This document shows positions 1-12,272 of a stretch of DNA of 64,000 nt, in pieces; position 1 is the stretch's first letter, and every line of letters begins with the position of its first letter. The notes under the pieces were generated by a model. It saw nothing but the letters and a program-made list of their open reading frames with translations. It did not search any database and had not been told where the DNA came from. This DNA comes from Cepaea nemoralis (lineage: Eukaryota; Mollusca; Gastropoda; Stylommatophora; Helicidae). The stretch covers positions 125,001-189,000 of the forward strand of contig JACEFZ010027745.1 of assembly GCA_014155875.1 (NCBI GenBank), written 5' to 3'. Position numbers and translations under genes: made by a program.

Positions 1-899
<899 letters not shown>

Positions 900-973
900 A
901 GTTTGATGGTCTAGACTACGTCACTGATCATCTGTGTAACGGGCAAATTGAAATGCATGATCATTATCACTAT

Positions 974-1090
974 GTGCCATGCCGATAAGCGTGGGCGGTC
1001 AGGTGTCGGCATCTCACACGATCACAGAGTCGTGTATCAGCGCCGTGTTCTTGTCTCGACCATGCCATGTGGCCAAGCCATTATTATAGT
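974..1090 (-). pseudogene. LINE family U, 3'-terminal coding fragment (copy U1)
   Basis: Read on the minus strand, this encodes a degenerate version of the same C-terminus found at 33349-33560: a W-H-G-R-D core, then I-H-D-S, then H-L-T-A-H-A-Y-R-H-G-T before the stop. Such tails end the reverse transcriptase polypeptide of many invertebrate non-LTR retrotransposons. Only the last ~40 residues remain, with frame disruptions. Identification rests on similarity to the other two copies in this window (33.4 and 56.2 kb). Confidence 0.6.
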
Positions 1091-1549
1091 TACTTTGTCT
1101 TACCGTTTACTCTCTCCCGTGTGTTGCCGGGGCCCATAAGGAAAGCAAAGAATAGCAGCACTGTAGCCTACCACGCATGTCGTAAGAGGCGACTAAGGAG
1201 GCTATGGTTCCGTCGCCCTGCTACTGAGTGAGTGCGTGGCGCGACACTGTGAGCTGTGAGTTTCGTGTGAAATGCTTTTGAATCTGCCCGAGGTATTTTG
1301 GAACGTGACTGCATGTTCGGAGCGATGGCAGCTGGCTATGTCCCAGAGTTGACCGGCTTCTGCCTTATGCAGAAATGCGTGGCTGCTGGGCTTCTGGTTG
1401 ACTGCCACTGCCATCGACGATGAACTGTATTTTCGTGGACTGTGTGGGTGAACATCTAGGAAACATTCAGGAAACATTCAGATGGGAAAATGACTGCCAA
1501 TTCCATCAGAGATAAACTGGATGTTTCCTGGGGGACTATTGTGTTGACA

Positions 1550-1745
1550 TTCTGGCGGCGGCATTATGCACAGTGTATCTGTGTGGGCTGTTGTTTGTCG
1601 AGACTCCCATCCTTTCCACTTTTCACATTGGGCAGTGGGGAGCGTTTTATGTAATATTCACTGGCACAGGAACGGAGCATAATGGGGACGACCCGTTGCT
1701 GTGAAGTTGGAACCGCAACTAACTAAGTAACTAACTAACTAACCG
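1550..1745 (+). repeat. Dispersed repeat K, copy 1, with (AACT)n-like tail
   Basis: About 160 bp match 61845-61998, including the blocks GTTTGTCGAGA, TTCACTGGCACAGGAACGG and GAAGTTGGAACCGC. Copy 1 continues into an AACTAACTAAGTAACTAACT run, the kind of tail left by LINE-mediated insertion. Probably the 3' end of a retroposon; class unknown. Confidence 0.55.
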
Positions 1746-1861
1746 TTTACTCTGTCTTCCCGTTGTTTTTTCCACTCATTCTTGCCATTTGTCACCAAGT
1801 TCTCTTCTCAAAGCATGTCCAAAACATTTTAATAAATAAATACGCATTTATTGTTTGGCGC

Positions 1862-2040
1862 TCATAGAAACAGACAGATAAACAAACATACATATATGCA
1901 GACAGACATTGGGATCAATAAGCAGGAAGGCATGCAAGCAGACAGACAGAAAGATATTTATACATGTAACAGATAAATAGACATAGAGACAGACATACAT
2001 TCAGGCAGGCAGATAGACACGCAGACAGGCATACAAGACA
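1862..2040. repeat. Degenerate CAGA/CATA tetranucleotide repeat
   Basis: Imperfect runs of CAGACAGA, CATACATA and GGCAGGCA over about 180 bp. On the minus strand they give a spurious Cys/Leu-rich frame. Confidence 0.8.
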
Positions 2041-2438
2041 CACATATAAATAAGTCAGACATTCAGCAAAAGAAAAGTAACAAATAAATATAAATACGTT
2101 GACAATAACAACAACAACAGATAATCGAAAAAGATAAGTAGAAGGCAAGCGATATTTTCAGACCGGCAGACACATAAAGAAGTCATAAGTAGCTCTTAAA
2201 GTTAAAATCTCTGTTTAAATCACAGCCTCTGTCATTACCGTTTTGATTATCTTTATAAATTTGCGAGACAAACATAATTCCATAATCCTCAACCACTGAA
2301 TCAACAAAACCCCTAAAGACAACTACTGAATCAATAAAACCCATCTAGTAAATCCTAGAATTAAGAAAACCACTTTATCCAGAACATTCCTGTCAGTACT
2401 GAATTTGCTCAGGTGAGCATGGCCGAACTTATCAGTTT

Positions 2439-2800
2439 AAATTATGTTGGTAAATTGTTATACACATTTAGCAAATATCATCTGTCTTTTAATTTTCCAA
2501 CATTATTCTATAGGATATTAGACAAGATATGTCGGTATTAGCGTTGTTCTTACGTTTAGGAAAGTGTGTAAATTATGTTGGCAAATGGCTGCTCACATTT
2601 AGCAAATATCATCTGTCTTGTAATTTTCCAACATTATTGTATAAGAGATTAGAAAATATATCTTGGTATTAGCGATGGTCCAACGTTTATAAAATTGTCT
2701 AAATCATGTTGGCAAATGGTCGTATAGATTTATCAAATTGCATCTATTAAGTTTCGACTATTGTTCTATAAGATATCAGACCAGATATGTTGGTATATCC
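2439..2800 (+). repeat. 131-bp tandem repeat, about 2.8 units
   Basis: The marker ATTATGTTGG (variant ATCATGTTGG) recurs at 2441, 2572 and 2703, an exact 131-bp period. Each unit carries TTAGCAAATATCATCTGTC and TTTTCCAACATTATT. The sequence TATCCAGAACATT(C/T)CTGTCA flanks the array on both sides (about 2377 and 2793). Confidence 0.85.
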
Positions 2801-3117
2801 AGAACATTTCTGTCATACATAATCAGTGATAAAAACTCCGCCTCGGAGCAAACACGGCAGGGGATTTCTGATCGTCAGAAGTGGTACCCTTCCTCGAATA
2901 TTTCGGCACGTATATACTCTTAACATTCTCCGTGCGGGTCATGGTTCCTGGCGTTTTTCCCCTACCGTGCTAGACGTTCGGTCGATTTCGTTATCCTTGT
3001 TGTTGCGCTTGTCCCTTAGCTGTTAACATGTCCACTTTCAAGCCACCCCTCCCTCAGTGAGGACAGTCTGTGCAGCCTGTGCTTGTCCCTTAGCAGCTGT
3101 GATCGTGGGGAGCCTGC

Positions 3118-3300
3118 TTCTTCCCCAGCTTCTTCGTTATTCAAATTAATAGACACAAACAATAGATTGTACAATTTATTGCCCGGCATATTTATCTGCA
3201 TCTCGGCAGACACATACTGCAGAAATAACGCAACGTAAACTAAATTAGTTTCGAGCTGAAATATGCAATACACATATTCACACAGTAATTTGAATTCTCT
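3118..3300. repeat. Dispersed repeat R, copy 1
   Basis: Matches 16120-16365 and 62290-62395. Shared blocks include ACAAACAATAGATTG, ATTTATTGCC(C/T)GGCATATTT and CATCTCG(G/T)CAG. Copies 1 and 2 both run on into AGTAATTTGAATT. Class unknown; no coding potential seen. Confidence 0.6.
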
Positions 3301-3592
3301 ACAATTATAAACTGACTGTCATGTCTTTCTGTTTGCACAACGTTGGTTTCTGTAAATGAATGGCCATTACCTCTGCCCGGTTTAACATGCGACCATTCTT
3401 TGTGGTAAACAACACATGAAAAGCAGTGTCACTATCAATCACGTGACCGGTGTAAAATGTGCCGTCATATCCATGACGTCAGAGTTTCGTAGTGTGTAGG
3501 CTTTGGCAGGTTACCAGAGTCTTTGTGAATTATTCTGACAATCCAATTAAGTATGTGTTGTACCATCCTGTTTTTCAACTGCTGGAATGTCA

Positions 3593-3777
3593 ATTAATTT
3601 TCCAACATAATTGTACAGGATTTTAGAAACGATATTTTGGTATTGGTGGCGCATTGGTCTAAAGATTAGGAATTTGTCTAATCATATTGGCAAATGTTTG
3701 TACAGGCTTAGCAAATTGAATATGTCTTATAACTTTAGAACATTGTTATATAGAATACTTGAAAAAATATTTTGGCC
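3593..3777 (+). repeat. Detached units of the 131-bp repeat
   Basis: About 1.4 units of the 2.4-kb array recur here (AATTTTCCAACATAATTGTA, then TCATATTGGCAAATG, then a second degenerate half). The 131-bp sequence is therefore dispersed as well as tandem. Confidence 0.7.
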
Positions 3778-3822
3778 TCTCGGTGGCGGCTGGGGCGCAA
3801 AGGGCGACGAAGCTGCTATAGA
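3777..3822 (+). repeat. Short dispersed repeat, partner at 9396-9441
   Basis: CTCTCGGTGGCGGCTGGGGC and the following CGACGAAGCTGCTATA recur with few changes at 9396-9441 (CTCTCGATGGCAGTTGGGGC, CGACGAATCTGCTATA). Each copy abuts a different sequence, so this is a small repeated module of unknown nature. Confidence 0.6.
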
Positions 3823-3860
3823 GAGCGCTTAATTGGTGCCGGTGACCAGCGACCTGGCCT

Positions 3861-4370
3861 GACCAAGGGCGTCACGTTGCATTTATCAACATTGGCATTG
3901 TCAACTGACCAAGGGCGTCACGTTGCATTTATCAACATTGGCTTTGTCACCTGACCAAGGGCGTCACGTTGCATTGCTCAACATCGAAATTGCCGCCTGA
4001 CCAAGGGCGTCACGCTGCATTTCTCAACATCGTCATTGCCGCCTGGCCAAGGGCGTCATGCTGCATTTCTCAACATCGTCATTGTCGCCTGACCAAGGGC
4101 GTCACGTTACATTTCTCAACATCGTCATGGTCGCCTGACCAAGGGCGTCACGCTGCATTTCTCAACATCGTCATTGTTGCCTAACCAAGGGCGTCACGCT
4201 GCATTTCTCAACATCGTCATTGTCGCCTGACCAAGGGCGTCACGCTGCATTTCTCAACATCGTCATTGTTGCCTAACCAAGGGCGTCACGCTGCATTTCT
4301 CAACATTGTCATTGTCGCCTGACCAAGGGCGTCACGCTGCATTTCTCAAACATCGTCATTGTCGCTTAAC
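3861..4370 (+). repeat. 46-bp minisatellite, 11 units
   Basis: Units start at 3861 and every 46 bp after it to 4321. The core is GACCAAGGGCGTCACG followed by TGCATTTCTCAACATCGTC. Early units differ (TTATCAACATTGG); later units are nearly identical; the last has one inserted A. There are no unique spacers, so this is not CRISPR-like. Confidence 0.95.
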
Positions 4371-4501
4371 CACCTCTCACTCACTGAAGGGCTTCGAACC
4401 GAAATTGCCTACGTAGAGGGAATCCAGAGGACGTGAGAACCAGAATACTAATTGAAATAAACTTTAATTTAATTTTTAGTTCTTGTTTAGCCCAATAGAT
4501 A

Positions 4502-5428
4502 TTGTTTTTTGTCGCTGTGTTTGCTATGGACGTTGGAGAAGACTCGTTGGGCAAAGTGTTGGGAAATATGGTGCGAGCAATGAGCGAGTTAGATAGGTCA
4601 TTGAGACAACAGAGACTGGTGATCCATAAGGTTGCGAGTATGATAGACTGGTTGAGGAAGGAGTTGTTTGAAAGGGTGGCTGATCGAAATGGTGTGTGTG
4701 TGTGTGTGTGTAGGTTCAGGGGATGTCAGCAAGTTCGTAATTATAACCAACAATACGACAGGAATAATAGAGGAGTTCATAATATAGTTAGGAAATCATA
4801 TGGGTACGGGACCCAAGTCCGAGTGGAGAAAGAAAATAAAAACTTAAAGGTCAACAATTTCCAAGAGAAGAAAGTTAACAAGAAACGATGGAGCTGGCCG
4901 TCAACTAGCACGGACGCGAGAACTTTAAGAGAAAACAGGTTTCAAGTTAGACAGCTGAAATACGAACTCACAAAATTAAGTAGTGGGGAAGAAGAGACCA
5001 CCAGGACGAATGACTGTAGTTCAGACGTGTCATCAATAAGTGCTTTTAAACTGAAAAAGGAGACTAAACACAGATGATGGGAAGGGTAGAAAATAACACC
5101 CAGACGCAGGTAGTTAATACAGTGGAGAAGAGCACTCAGACGAACGTAGATAGAGTAGGAAAGAATCCTAGGAATACCGAGAGAGGAAGACAAACAAGCT
5201 CGAAGGGAACAACGGTTCAAGCCCATTTGAAATCAGCGAAGAGTAATACAGTCAAATTTAGGGAGGCAGGCTGTTCGGAAAAAAAAAAAAACAGGGACAG
5301 GCAAGAGACGCCAGAAAGAAAATTTAAAAAATGCTAAGGCTAGGTCAGAAACAAGTCTGCTTGTAAACGTAGGGGATGATGTGACAGATGAGTCAGACTT
5401 ATCAGATTGGGATATCGAATATCCTTGA
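4502..5428 (+). pseudogene. Possible gag/ORF1-like reading frame, frameshifted
   Basis: A 191-codon frame (4502-5077) opens with a helical stretch (residues ~9-60, Leu/Val/Arg-rich, starting M-D-V-G-E-D), then a short Cys-Val run from a GT microsatellite (4692-4711), then a Lys/Arg/Asn-rich hydrophilic region. Its stop overlaps the ATG at 5074 of a second basic frame (TQT and TQTN motifs). That frame passes a 13-base A run (5279-5291); one frame over, coding continues to an acidic end, D-E-S-D-L-S-D-W-D-I-E-Y-P, and TGA at 5428. I see no zinc knuckle, protease or polymerase motif. It could be ORF1/gag of a mobile element or an unknown host gene; I do not recognise it. Confidence 0.35.
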
Positions 5429-5539
5429 ACGGAGCGTAAAGGGTAGCTGTAGAAACAAGAGAGGTGTGAGGCGTTCAGGTCCCGATTATAAAGTAATGGC
5501 TTCCTCGTATGGTATAATAGACAATAAACAGCTAGCAGA

Positions 5540-5767
5540 ATGTTAGTTAATGAATCATGGAGGGACGAGACAGGAAGATATAAGAGATATGATGGTCAGG
5601 TAGACACGGTAAAGGGACGAACATCAAAAGGGAGTAAAAGAAAGAACACGGTGAAGGGGAGAGGTCCTGGTGATGTGGCGGTAATGCAATTTACCCCGGG
5701 CTGTACTGAGGACGACGCGCGAAGGATCCAGGAGTATATGATGTTAAGGGCAGACTTCTGTTCATGA
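5540..5767 (+). CDS. Unrecognised basic small ORF
   Basis: 75 codons. The first half is Lys/Arg/Gly-rich (K-G-S-K-R-K-N); the second is F-T-P-G-C-T-E-D-D-A-R-R-I-Q-E-Y-M-M. It follows the possible ORF1-like region by about 110 bp and shares its purine-rich codon use, so it may be a further piece of the same decayed gene. No family recognised. Confidence 0.25.
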   Translation: MLVNESWRDETGRYKRYDGQVDTVKGRTSKGSKRKNTVKGRGPGDVAVMQFTPGCTEDDARRIQEYMMLRADFCS

Positions 5768-6462
5768 TAGTTACAAACAATAAAACGGTGCAGGAGGAGG
5801 AAATAGAATAGCAGCACGGAAGAAACGAAGAAAATGGTTGATTTTGAAGAGGAGGGGAGACCCTATACTTAGAAGATAGTTAGTTAAGACAGAGTTTGAA
5901 AAGTTAAGTGAAAATTAGCTGTATGGTGATAGAATGCGTTGTCCTGCCAGACGGGTTGTGTGTGTAGGATGAGCGAGTGCAGAGAGGGTGGATTAAATTG
6001 TTTGCCAGGACAGTGCAAAGTGATAGGTTACTTATTTCTTATGTTACTCGCGGTTTGGGTGTGGCATTACAGGAGAGTGAAAGGATTTGACACTCAGCCT
6101 TTTTGTATTTGAAGTTGTGTTGGCCTAGCTTTGCCATTGTTGATAGTCTTCTGGATTTATAGACGTTTATAGTTTGTGTTTGAATTCTGAGTGTCAAATC
6201 AGCATGACTGACCATTGAGGATTTTTAAGGAAGCTGTGAACGGTCAGAAAGAGATATGATTGAGAGTAAGTTGAGAAGTACATGTGCGGACAACACCAGG
6301 TGGCTAGTCGACTTTGTGACGTTGTTATGGGTAAATTGCGGTTAAAGCAATTGAAGATTGTGTATGTATTTCTGTCCATAAGAGACATACCGAGTAATCT
6401 TAAGGGATGCGATGAGTGATACAAAATAGCAGGAACTGTTATAGCTTCAGTTGTATTGTAGT

Positions 6463-6546
<84 letters not shown>

Positions 6547-8227
6547 AAGCGGAGCCGACCGCATTGTTGCTGATGTGTGACGTATTGAGTGATGGGGCTG
6601 GTATAGATTGAGAATCGTGTGTGAAAGAAGATAACCTGGAAGATATAGAAGGAATGTTCATGTTGTTTTCTGAGAAAACTAAGTTTTGAGTATTGGAGTG
6701 ATCTGCGTTGTTGTGCTATAGAGAATTATAAGTGCGGAGAGCGCCCTTACGTGTGTGGAGTGCATAAGGTGGATTTCTTGGGGCCGTTTGTTGTGAGTAG
6801 CAAGTGAATAAATTCGGGTTGAAGTGTCTTCTCCCTGGAATGAACGGATGGAGAGGTGTGATGGTCACAGTAAGGATGTATGGTGAGGTGGCTGACATAG
6901 CGTGGAGCAGGTGCAGTGTGATATAAGAGTATTATGAATGCTACTAGAAGTGATTAATTCGTCTGAGTTAGATTGGAGTGTTTGAAAGAAGGATAGGAGA
7001 TCGCAGAGATAAGCAATGCTTGTGAGGTAATGAGTGGTTGGGTTGTGAAAGGTTGAGTAAAATGGAAACAAATGATTAATGTAATTTTGTAAAGTTTATG
7101 CTATAATGACCTATGTTGATTTAACGTTTTTATACTGTTTTATGAAACAGACTCTATGTGCTTGCGGGTATGTTTAGAAATCAGTGCCACCGGTTGCAGA
7201 AGAAAGACAAATATGACGAGAACGTACTCACTACGGTTCATCAGAGTGAGGTTTTTTTTGGGATGTGTTGTAGGTAGATTTGATCGTGATTGTAAGAGGT
7301 TGAGAAAGGTAGGTGATAGGATATGGTTGTTAGATTTTTTTATTTTTTTTTTGGAATGTTGAGCTGGATTTGCCAGATTTGTTTATAGTTTGTCGTTCTG
7401 AAGCTGAGCCGGAGAAATTATTAGTATGAGTACCTGTAGTGTATAAATTAAGATAAGGTCGGGAGGTTGGATGAGAGACTGAATCGCATATTTGAACATT
7501 GAGATTGTAGTGTGAATGTAAGGAGCTCCGGGTGTGCCGTGGATGAATGAAAATTAGCCTCGGAAGAACATGATTCTTGATGAGGCCAATGAGTCTATGG
7601 TGTGAGAGGATTTATTTAGGTTATTTTGGTGGTTGAAATAGAAAAAAGGCCATTTAATGCCGCGAGTGTGATATGGGGATGGTTATTCTATTTACTCGGC
7701 GTGTAACGATAGTGGGAAGAGGCTGTAAATGTTCGGCTTTCGTATGTTTAGTAAGAATTAACCAGAGAGGTGGATATCTTGGGGAATGGTATGGAAAGGG
7801 TATTTGAAAACTCGACGTCGAATATCCTTTCTAATAAATTTTGTTAGGTTGGCTTCCCTCGCGAGTACAGCCTAAACGCATATATAGGAGCGAGAGGTGC
7901 TGTGAGATCATGTGTGAAACAAGTAGGAGGATTTCAGAAGAACAAGAGACGTTTGAGATTTATATGAAGGTTGACGTTAGCTTATGGAACGAAGTAAGGT
8001 ATAAGTTTGTTTATGGAACGAAGTATGCATAATTTTGTATTGTGTTTCCCCTTGTTCGTGTGTTAGTGGCCACCGAGTCCTTGTTTCGTTTGTTAATGTG
8101 TTTGTTTGTTATGTGAGTGTTTTTTTCTTTGTTTCTTTTTTGGGTCGTTCCATGAGCATTCGGAGATAATATGAGATAGTTGAATGATGAATGATATAAT
8201 TTGTAATGGCATTACGAACACCCGCAG
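5768..8227. other. GT-rich stretch without recognised genes
   Basis: Plus strand is G/T-rich with many GTGTG and TTGTG runs and frequent stops in all frames. Apart from the AG microsatellite I find no repeat unit, RT motif or transposon terminus. The similar base bias from about 4.5 to 8.6 kb suggests one long decayed element, but its ends are not visible. Confidence 0.4.
6465..6544. repeat. (AG)40 microsatellite
   Basis: Uninterrupted AG dinucleotide run of 80 bp. Confidence 0.98.
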
Positions 8228-8455
8228 GTTGCTGACGTTGAGGCTGGATATTAATCCATAGGTTACCTGAGAAGAAGAAGTTATTATTGTGAATTGGTGC
8301 TTGATTGATTATATGATTGGCAGCGGTTCGCTGGATACTAATCCATAGATTCCCTAAAAAGAAGAAGTTATTATTGTGAATTGGTGCTTGATTGATTATA
8401 TGATTGGTAGCGGTTGCTGAATACTAGTCATGAGTTCCCTGAAGCGAAGAAGACA
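8228..8455 (+). repeat. 87-bp tandem repeat, about 2.6 units
   Basis: GAAGAAGTTATTATTGTGAA and TTGGTGCTTGATTGATTAT recur 87 bp apart (marker TTATTATTGT at 8281 and 8368). A third, decayed unit begins GCGGTTGCTGAATACTAGTC. Confidence 0.85.
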
Positions 8456-8808
8456 TTAATGTGAATTTATTTATGCTTGTATAGGCGGTTCTTACGTCCT
8501 GAGACTCCCATTAGAATGATGGGGTATCCCTACCAATAGGAAGCTGGAATGGTTACTGGTCCTTGTGCAAATTGAATGTATTAATTAATTGTTGGGTAAG
8601 TACATTGGGTAGCAGGGTGTTCGGAGAAGTTTATGTTATATTAAAAATGTATTTTTTTATTTTTTTTATTGGTTAATGGGCAGTTAGAAGTTATAATTTT
8701 CGAAGACAGTTGTAGGTTACAGTGTTCGTTGTGGATTTGGATTTTTGAGCCAGAAAACATAGGTTTTAGATTCTAAGACTTTTCCTAGGGAAAGTCTGCG
8801 TATAACAT

Positions 8809-8825
8809 GGGGGGGGGGGGGGGGG
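8809..8825. repeat. Poly-G tract (17 bp)
   Basis: Seventeen consecutive G residues. Similar G or C tracts occur at 28428-28464, 31997-32012, 46253-46274, 52897-52910 and about 59884-59899. Confidence 0.95.
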
Positions 8826-9395
8826 TATATAACAAGATAGATGTTACGCCCCATAATTAGCAGGTGGTCGAGCCGTGCAATACGCACGGTGCAAAATATT
8901 TGCACTAAGAAGTGCAGTATTGATGACGTTGGGCGAAGAATTACGTGGCATAACAACAGGACAACGGAGAACCTTGACATCAGAGCTGCTGGTCGGACGC
9001 TGGTGTATTAAAAGGAAGAAGGGAAATATCTGGGAAATAAAAGAGAATGGACGTTGGAGATTTATGAAGGTATAGTATCCAAGTAAGGAATGGGAACTTC
9101 TCTGTACTAAACATGCAGCTCCATATGCTCAATTAATTTTGTATGAACCAAATCTTTGCAGGGTCTGTTTTTATGACTGCTTAATGAAACGTGAATGCGT
9201 CTAGAATGAACCACAAACAAAAGATCTACAGAACCTATCACAGCCTGTGCTCTTCATTTAGTTATGAATCACCCGCCCAGGTGGGTTTTGATTTGATCGT
9301 CGTTGTGCCCGTTTGTTCCAATTGTATGAACATGTCACTACGCTTAGTACGAACTATCAAAGTTCGACCACACGATCACCCAGCCACTGAAGAGC

Positions 9396-9441
9396 CTCTC
9401 GATGGCAGTTGGGGCGCAAAGGGCGACGAATCTGCTATAAC
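9396..9441 (+). repeat. Short dispersed repeat, partner of 3777-3822
   Basis: Second copy of the module ending CGACGAATCTGCTATA. It is preceded by GATCACCCAGCCACTGA and followed by AT-rich DNA. Confidence 0.6.
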
Positions 9442-9571
9442 ATTCCTCATTAGTTATATTGTCCAGACCTTCGTGACTTTTAGTTTTAATTAAATGAAAA
9501 TTATTACTAAATTACCACCATCAGCACTACTATATCACGCAGAAGCTTGAACATTGCACAAGCTATTAAAC

Positions 9572-11194
9572 CAGTGGTTCTCAATATTTTTTGGCCCATG
9601 CACGCCTTCACCATATGTTCAGAATATCACCCCCCCCCCTCCCTTTCCTATTTCCTCCCTAAAAATCCCCCCTCCCGCCTCTACACAGTTATACGTAAAA
9701 ATTGAAGCTAAATTTAATAACGCATACTAGAACAGGTCTAGACGTCTACAAATAATGTGATTTGCGGGTTTACTTACGTTATTAAATGAATTTCGGAATG
9801 GCGAGAAGTACAGAACCTTAAAGTATGGAAGGAAAAACAATATCAAGTGTAACAAAATCGTCTCTCCACTTTCACGAAATTAAAGCTTGAAGCAAAATAG
9901 TAAGCAGTATTGGCCATAACTACAATGTAAAAGTGACCAAAACGGGTTTCCCTAGACCGATCCAACTTGATACACTGCATAACCTCATTAGCATAGATCT
10001 TTCTGGAAGGTTAAGACAGTTGGTAATTACTGGAGAAAAATGAGATTCCCTACATTCTCACTAATCACGGGGTGAACTATACTGGTATCCAACCAATAGA
10101 TACAGTAAACTCATGGGCGTTAAGTGAATTTACAAACTCTGGGAAATCTCTGAAGTCCTAAATCAGTTAAGCTCCACCTCCTTGTAGCCATGTTGTAGCA
10201 ATGTTTTGCAGTGGGTGCAAGACAGTGCTTCCAATCGGACCGCTTGGAAAGCTGGTCTGAAGTTTATATGATTTTAGTCAATATTAATATGAGCTCAGTC
10301 AACCCTTCAATAATGGAATTGTGTTCAACACTGAAGAAGTGGCCGTGCGGCAAGGGAATTTTTGCAAAGTCCCTCCTGCCTCTATGCGCAGACTTGCACT
10401 GCCAATTATTTTCCACGGCTGAGATTTATCCAAGTTCATCGACGTAGAACAGGGACTAATTGATATGTCAAGTCTCATCGAAGTAACTTTGACTAGTGGA
10501 TGAATATCAAAATAGGACCTTGAATAATTGATCAATAACCAGAGCGTCATAGTGAACATCCGTTATAACGAGGCTGAATTACTCAAAGTACAAGATCCAC
10601 TGTCTACTAAGTGTCCAGCTTAGCAACGGGAGAGGCGGAACCAGAAATCAAGCAAGGAACTGAACCGAGTCTAGTGCAGGCCTATGGCATGGAGGATTCC
10701 TGGGCAGAGTATCATCCAACCAGGCGAAGTGTTGTAACTGACCAGACAAACAGACACACTGAAGTCCCTGTCTGTGATGAAACTGCCAAGAACATTCTAA
10801 GCTTCTGCCCAGTCCTACTTGTCGTTCTGGTAGCCTATCTTTTCTTTACAAAGTACTCTAGTGTATGTTGTGTGTTGTGTGGTGCGTTGTCTTGAGGTAA
10901 TTACATTAATAAAAAGAGAGACATGCATCGTGTTTTGAAAAACCGCATAGGATGACTGTCGTGTGCATGTGTGGTAATTCTTGAGTCCAAGGAGTCTACA
11001 GAATTACCAGTTGAGTACGACTAGGATAAATAACTGATACCATTGTTCAATTATAAATCCAACCCCAATAGAATCGGTTCTTGTATTAACAGTATCTTGA
11101 AATGCTTGTAATCATTATTCTCCCCCCCCCCCCCGGAAACCCTAAAATCCCCCCACCCCCTTGTTGGGAATTCCCCACCGGTTGAGAACCACTG
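9572..11194. mobile_element. hAT-like DNA transposon, decayed or non-autonomous
   Basis: The left end reads CAGTGGTTCTCAA (9572-9584) and the right end is its perfect inverse complement TTGAGAACCACTG (11182-11194). CAGNGGTTCTCAA-type ends are typical of hAT-superfamily elements. The 8 bp outside are TATTAAAC on the left and AATTAGAC on the right, matching at 6 of 8, as expected for an aged hAT 8-bp target duplication. Both ends run into C-rich tracts (about 9631 and 11124). Internal short frames (10211-10447; 10611-10895, with a C-terminal hydrophobic stretch) show no recognisable transposase, so the element probably moved with help in trans or has lost its gene. Confidence 0.7.
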
Positions 11195-11639
11195 AATTAG
11201 ACAATCGAATAGAGGCCCTGAATATGTAGATATACAGAAGAATATGTTGTATTTCACGGAAACTAAAACAATCACATACAGCGGTTCTAGAAAAACTGGA
11301 ATGAAAAGAGGGTTGATTAAAGAAATAAAAAAGAGGTAAGTGAAATATTTCGGCCACTTTAAAAGATATAACACACTTATAATAACCATACAAGAGGATA
11401 CAGTTGAGGACAAGCGAGCATGAGGTAGACAATGATACAAGTGGGAAAATAACAGCAAGATATGGACAAATATCTATCTGACAGCATGTACAGTCAGGGC
11501 GAGAGACAGTGTTGACAATCTACTGCAGCCGACCGTCATTGTGGAGACGGCACACGATTGATTGATTTATCCCTGTAACAGTTTCTTGCTATAGGTATGT
11601 GATGTGATAGCACCATCACATTGTGTAGGCCTAGAGCAA

Positions 11640-11680
11640 GGAGGAGGAGGAGGAGGAGGAGGAGGAGGAGGAGGAGGAGG
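11640..11680. repeat. (GGA)n microsatellite
   Basis: Near-perfect 41-bp GGA trinucleotide run followed by CGGCGG. Confidence 0.95.
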
Positions 11681-11811
11681 CGGCGGTCAATACTTCCCTC
11701 ACTGTGACAAGCGAGAAACCCGCGCCGGACCGTGTCCTTGACTTTGTCAACTTAGAGTGCCCGTCTCATGTCTGTTTACATATCTACAATATTGCATGTT
11801 CTTGGTGTGAT

Positions 11812-11947
11812 ATTGCATGTAGTTCTTGTAGTTCTTGTTGTTCATGTAGTTCATGTAGTTCTTGTAGTTCATGTATAATGCATGTTGTTCATGTAGCTCA
11901 TGTAGCTCTTGATGTTCTTGTAGTTCATGTTGTTCTTGTAGTTCTTG
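11812..11947 (+). repeat. 9-bp tandem array (TTCWTGTAG), left block
   Basis: Alternating TTCTTGTAG and TTCATGTAG units with scattered substitutions. It stops where the CAAG-tailed element copy A begins and resumes at 12273 on its far side, so the two blocks were once continuous. Confidence 0.9.
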
Positions 11948-12272
11948 TGCTTGCTTGCTTGTGTTCGCTGGCTGTGAACTCCAGCGCGAAGTCCTGTATG
12001 TCGGATGAAGGCATCCTGTTGTCCAACATCAGTGTGATGTCATACAGGACCTGAGGTTTGCGTGAGTATCCGTTGTCCCATGTCTGGCTTATTGGTGTGC
12101 AGACTGGTTATTACTCGCCGTGTAGGCAGACACTCTCCGACTTCGGAGGAATCAGTGATCATACTGGCGTCAGCCAGGACCCCGAAGGGACCTGTTGCCC
12201 AGGAGGCACGACTAGCACGTGTCAGTATGTCTTGGCCAGTATAGAACTTGGCCCTGGTGCCTTGGAAACATC
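11948..12272 (-). mobile_element. CAAG-tailed SINE-like element, copy A
   Basis: About 325 bp matching copies B (13376-13707) and C (24002-24330). Oriented by its (CAAG)n tail, which lies at the left here as CTTGCTTGCTTG, the element is on the minus strand. It sits inside the 9-bp array, with array sequence TCTTGTAGTTCTTG on both sides; the duplication is consistent with a target-site duplication but cannot be told from the array itself. It contains GAGTATCCGTTGTCCCATGT and AGGACCCCGAAGGGACCTG, shared by all copies. No A/B box like a tRNA promoter is clear. Confidence 0.75.

Noticed and set aside
3861..4370. Possible CRISPR-like regular repeats
   Set aside because: Units are contiguous 46-bp tandem copies with no unique spacers, in eukaryotic DNA. 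The same holds for the 43-44-bp arrays.
10611..10895. 94-codon frame with a C-terminal hydrophobic segment as a tail-anchored protein
   Set aside because: Inside a hAT-like element, short, without family resemblance; likely chance.
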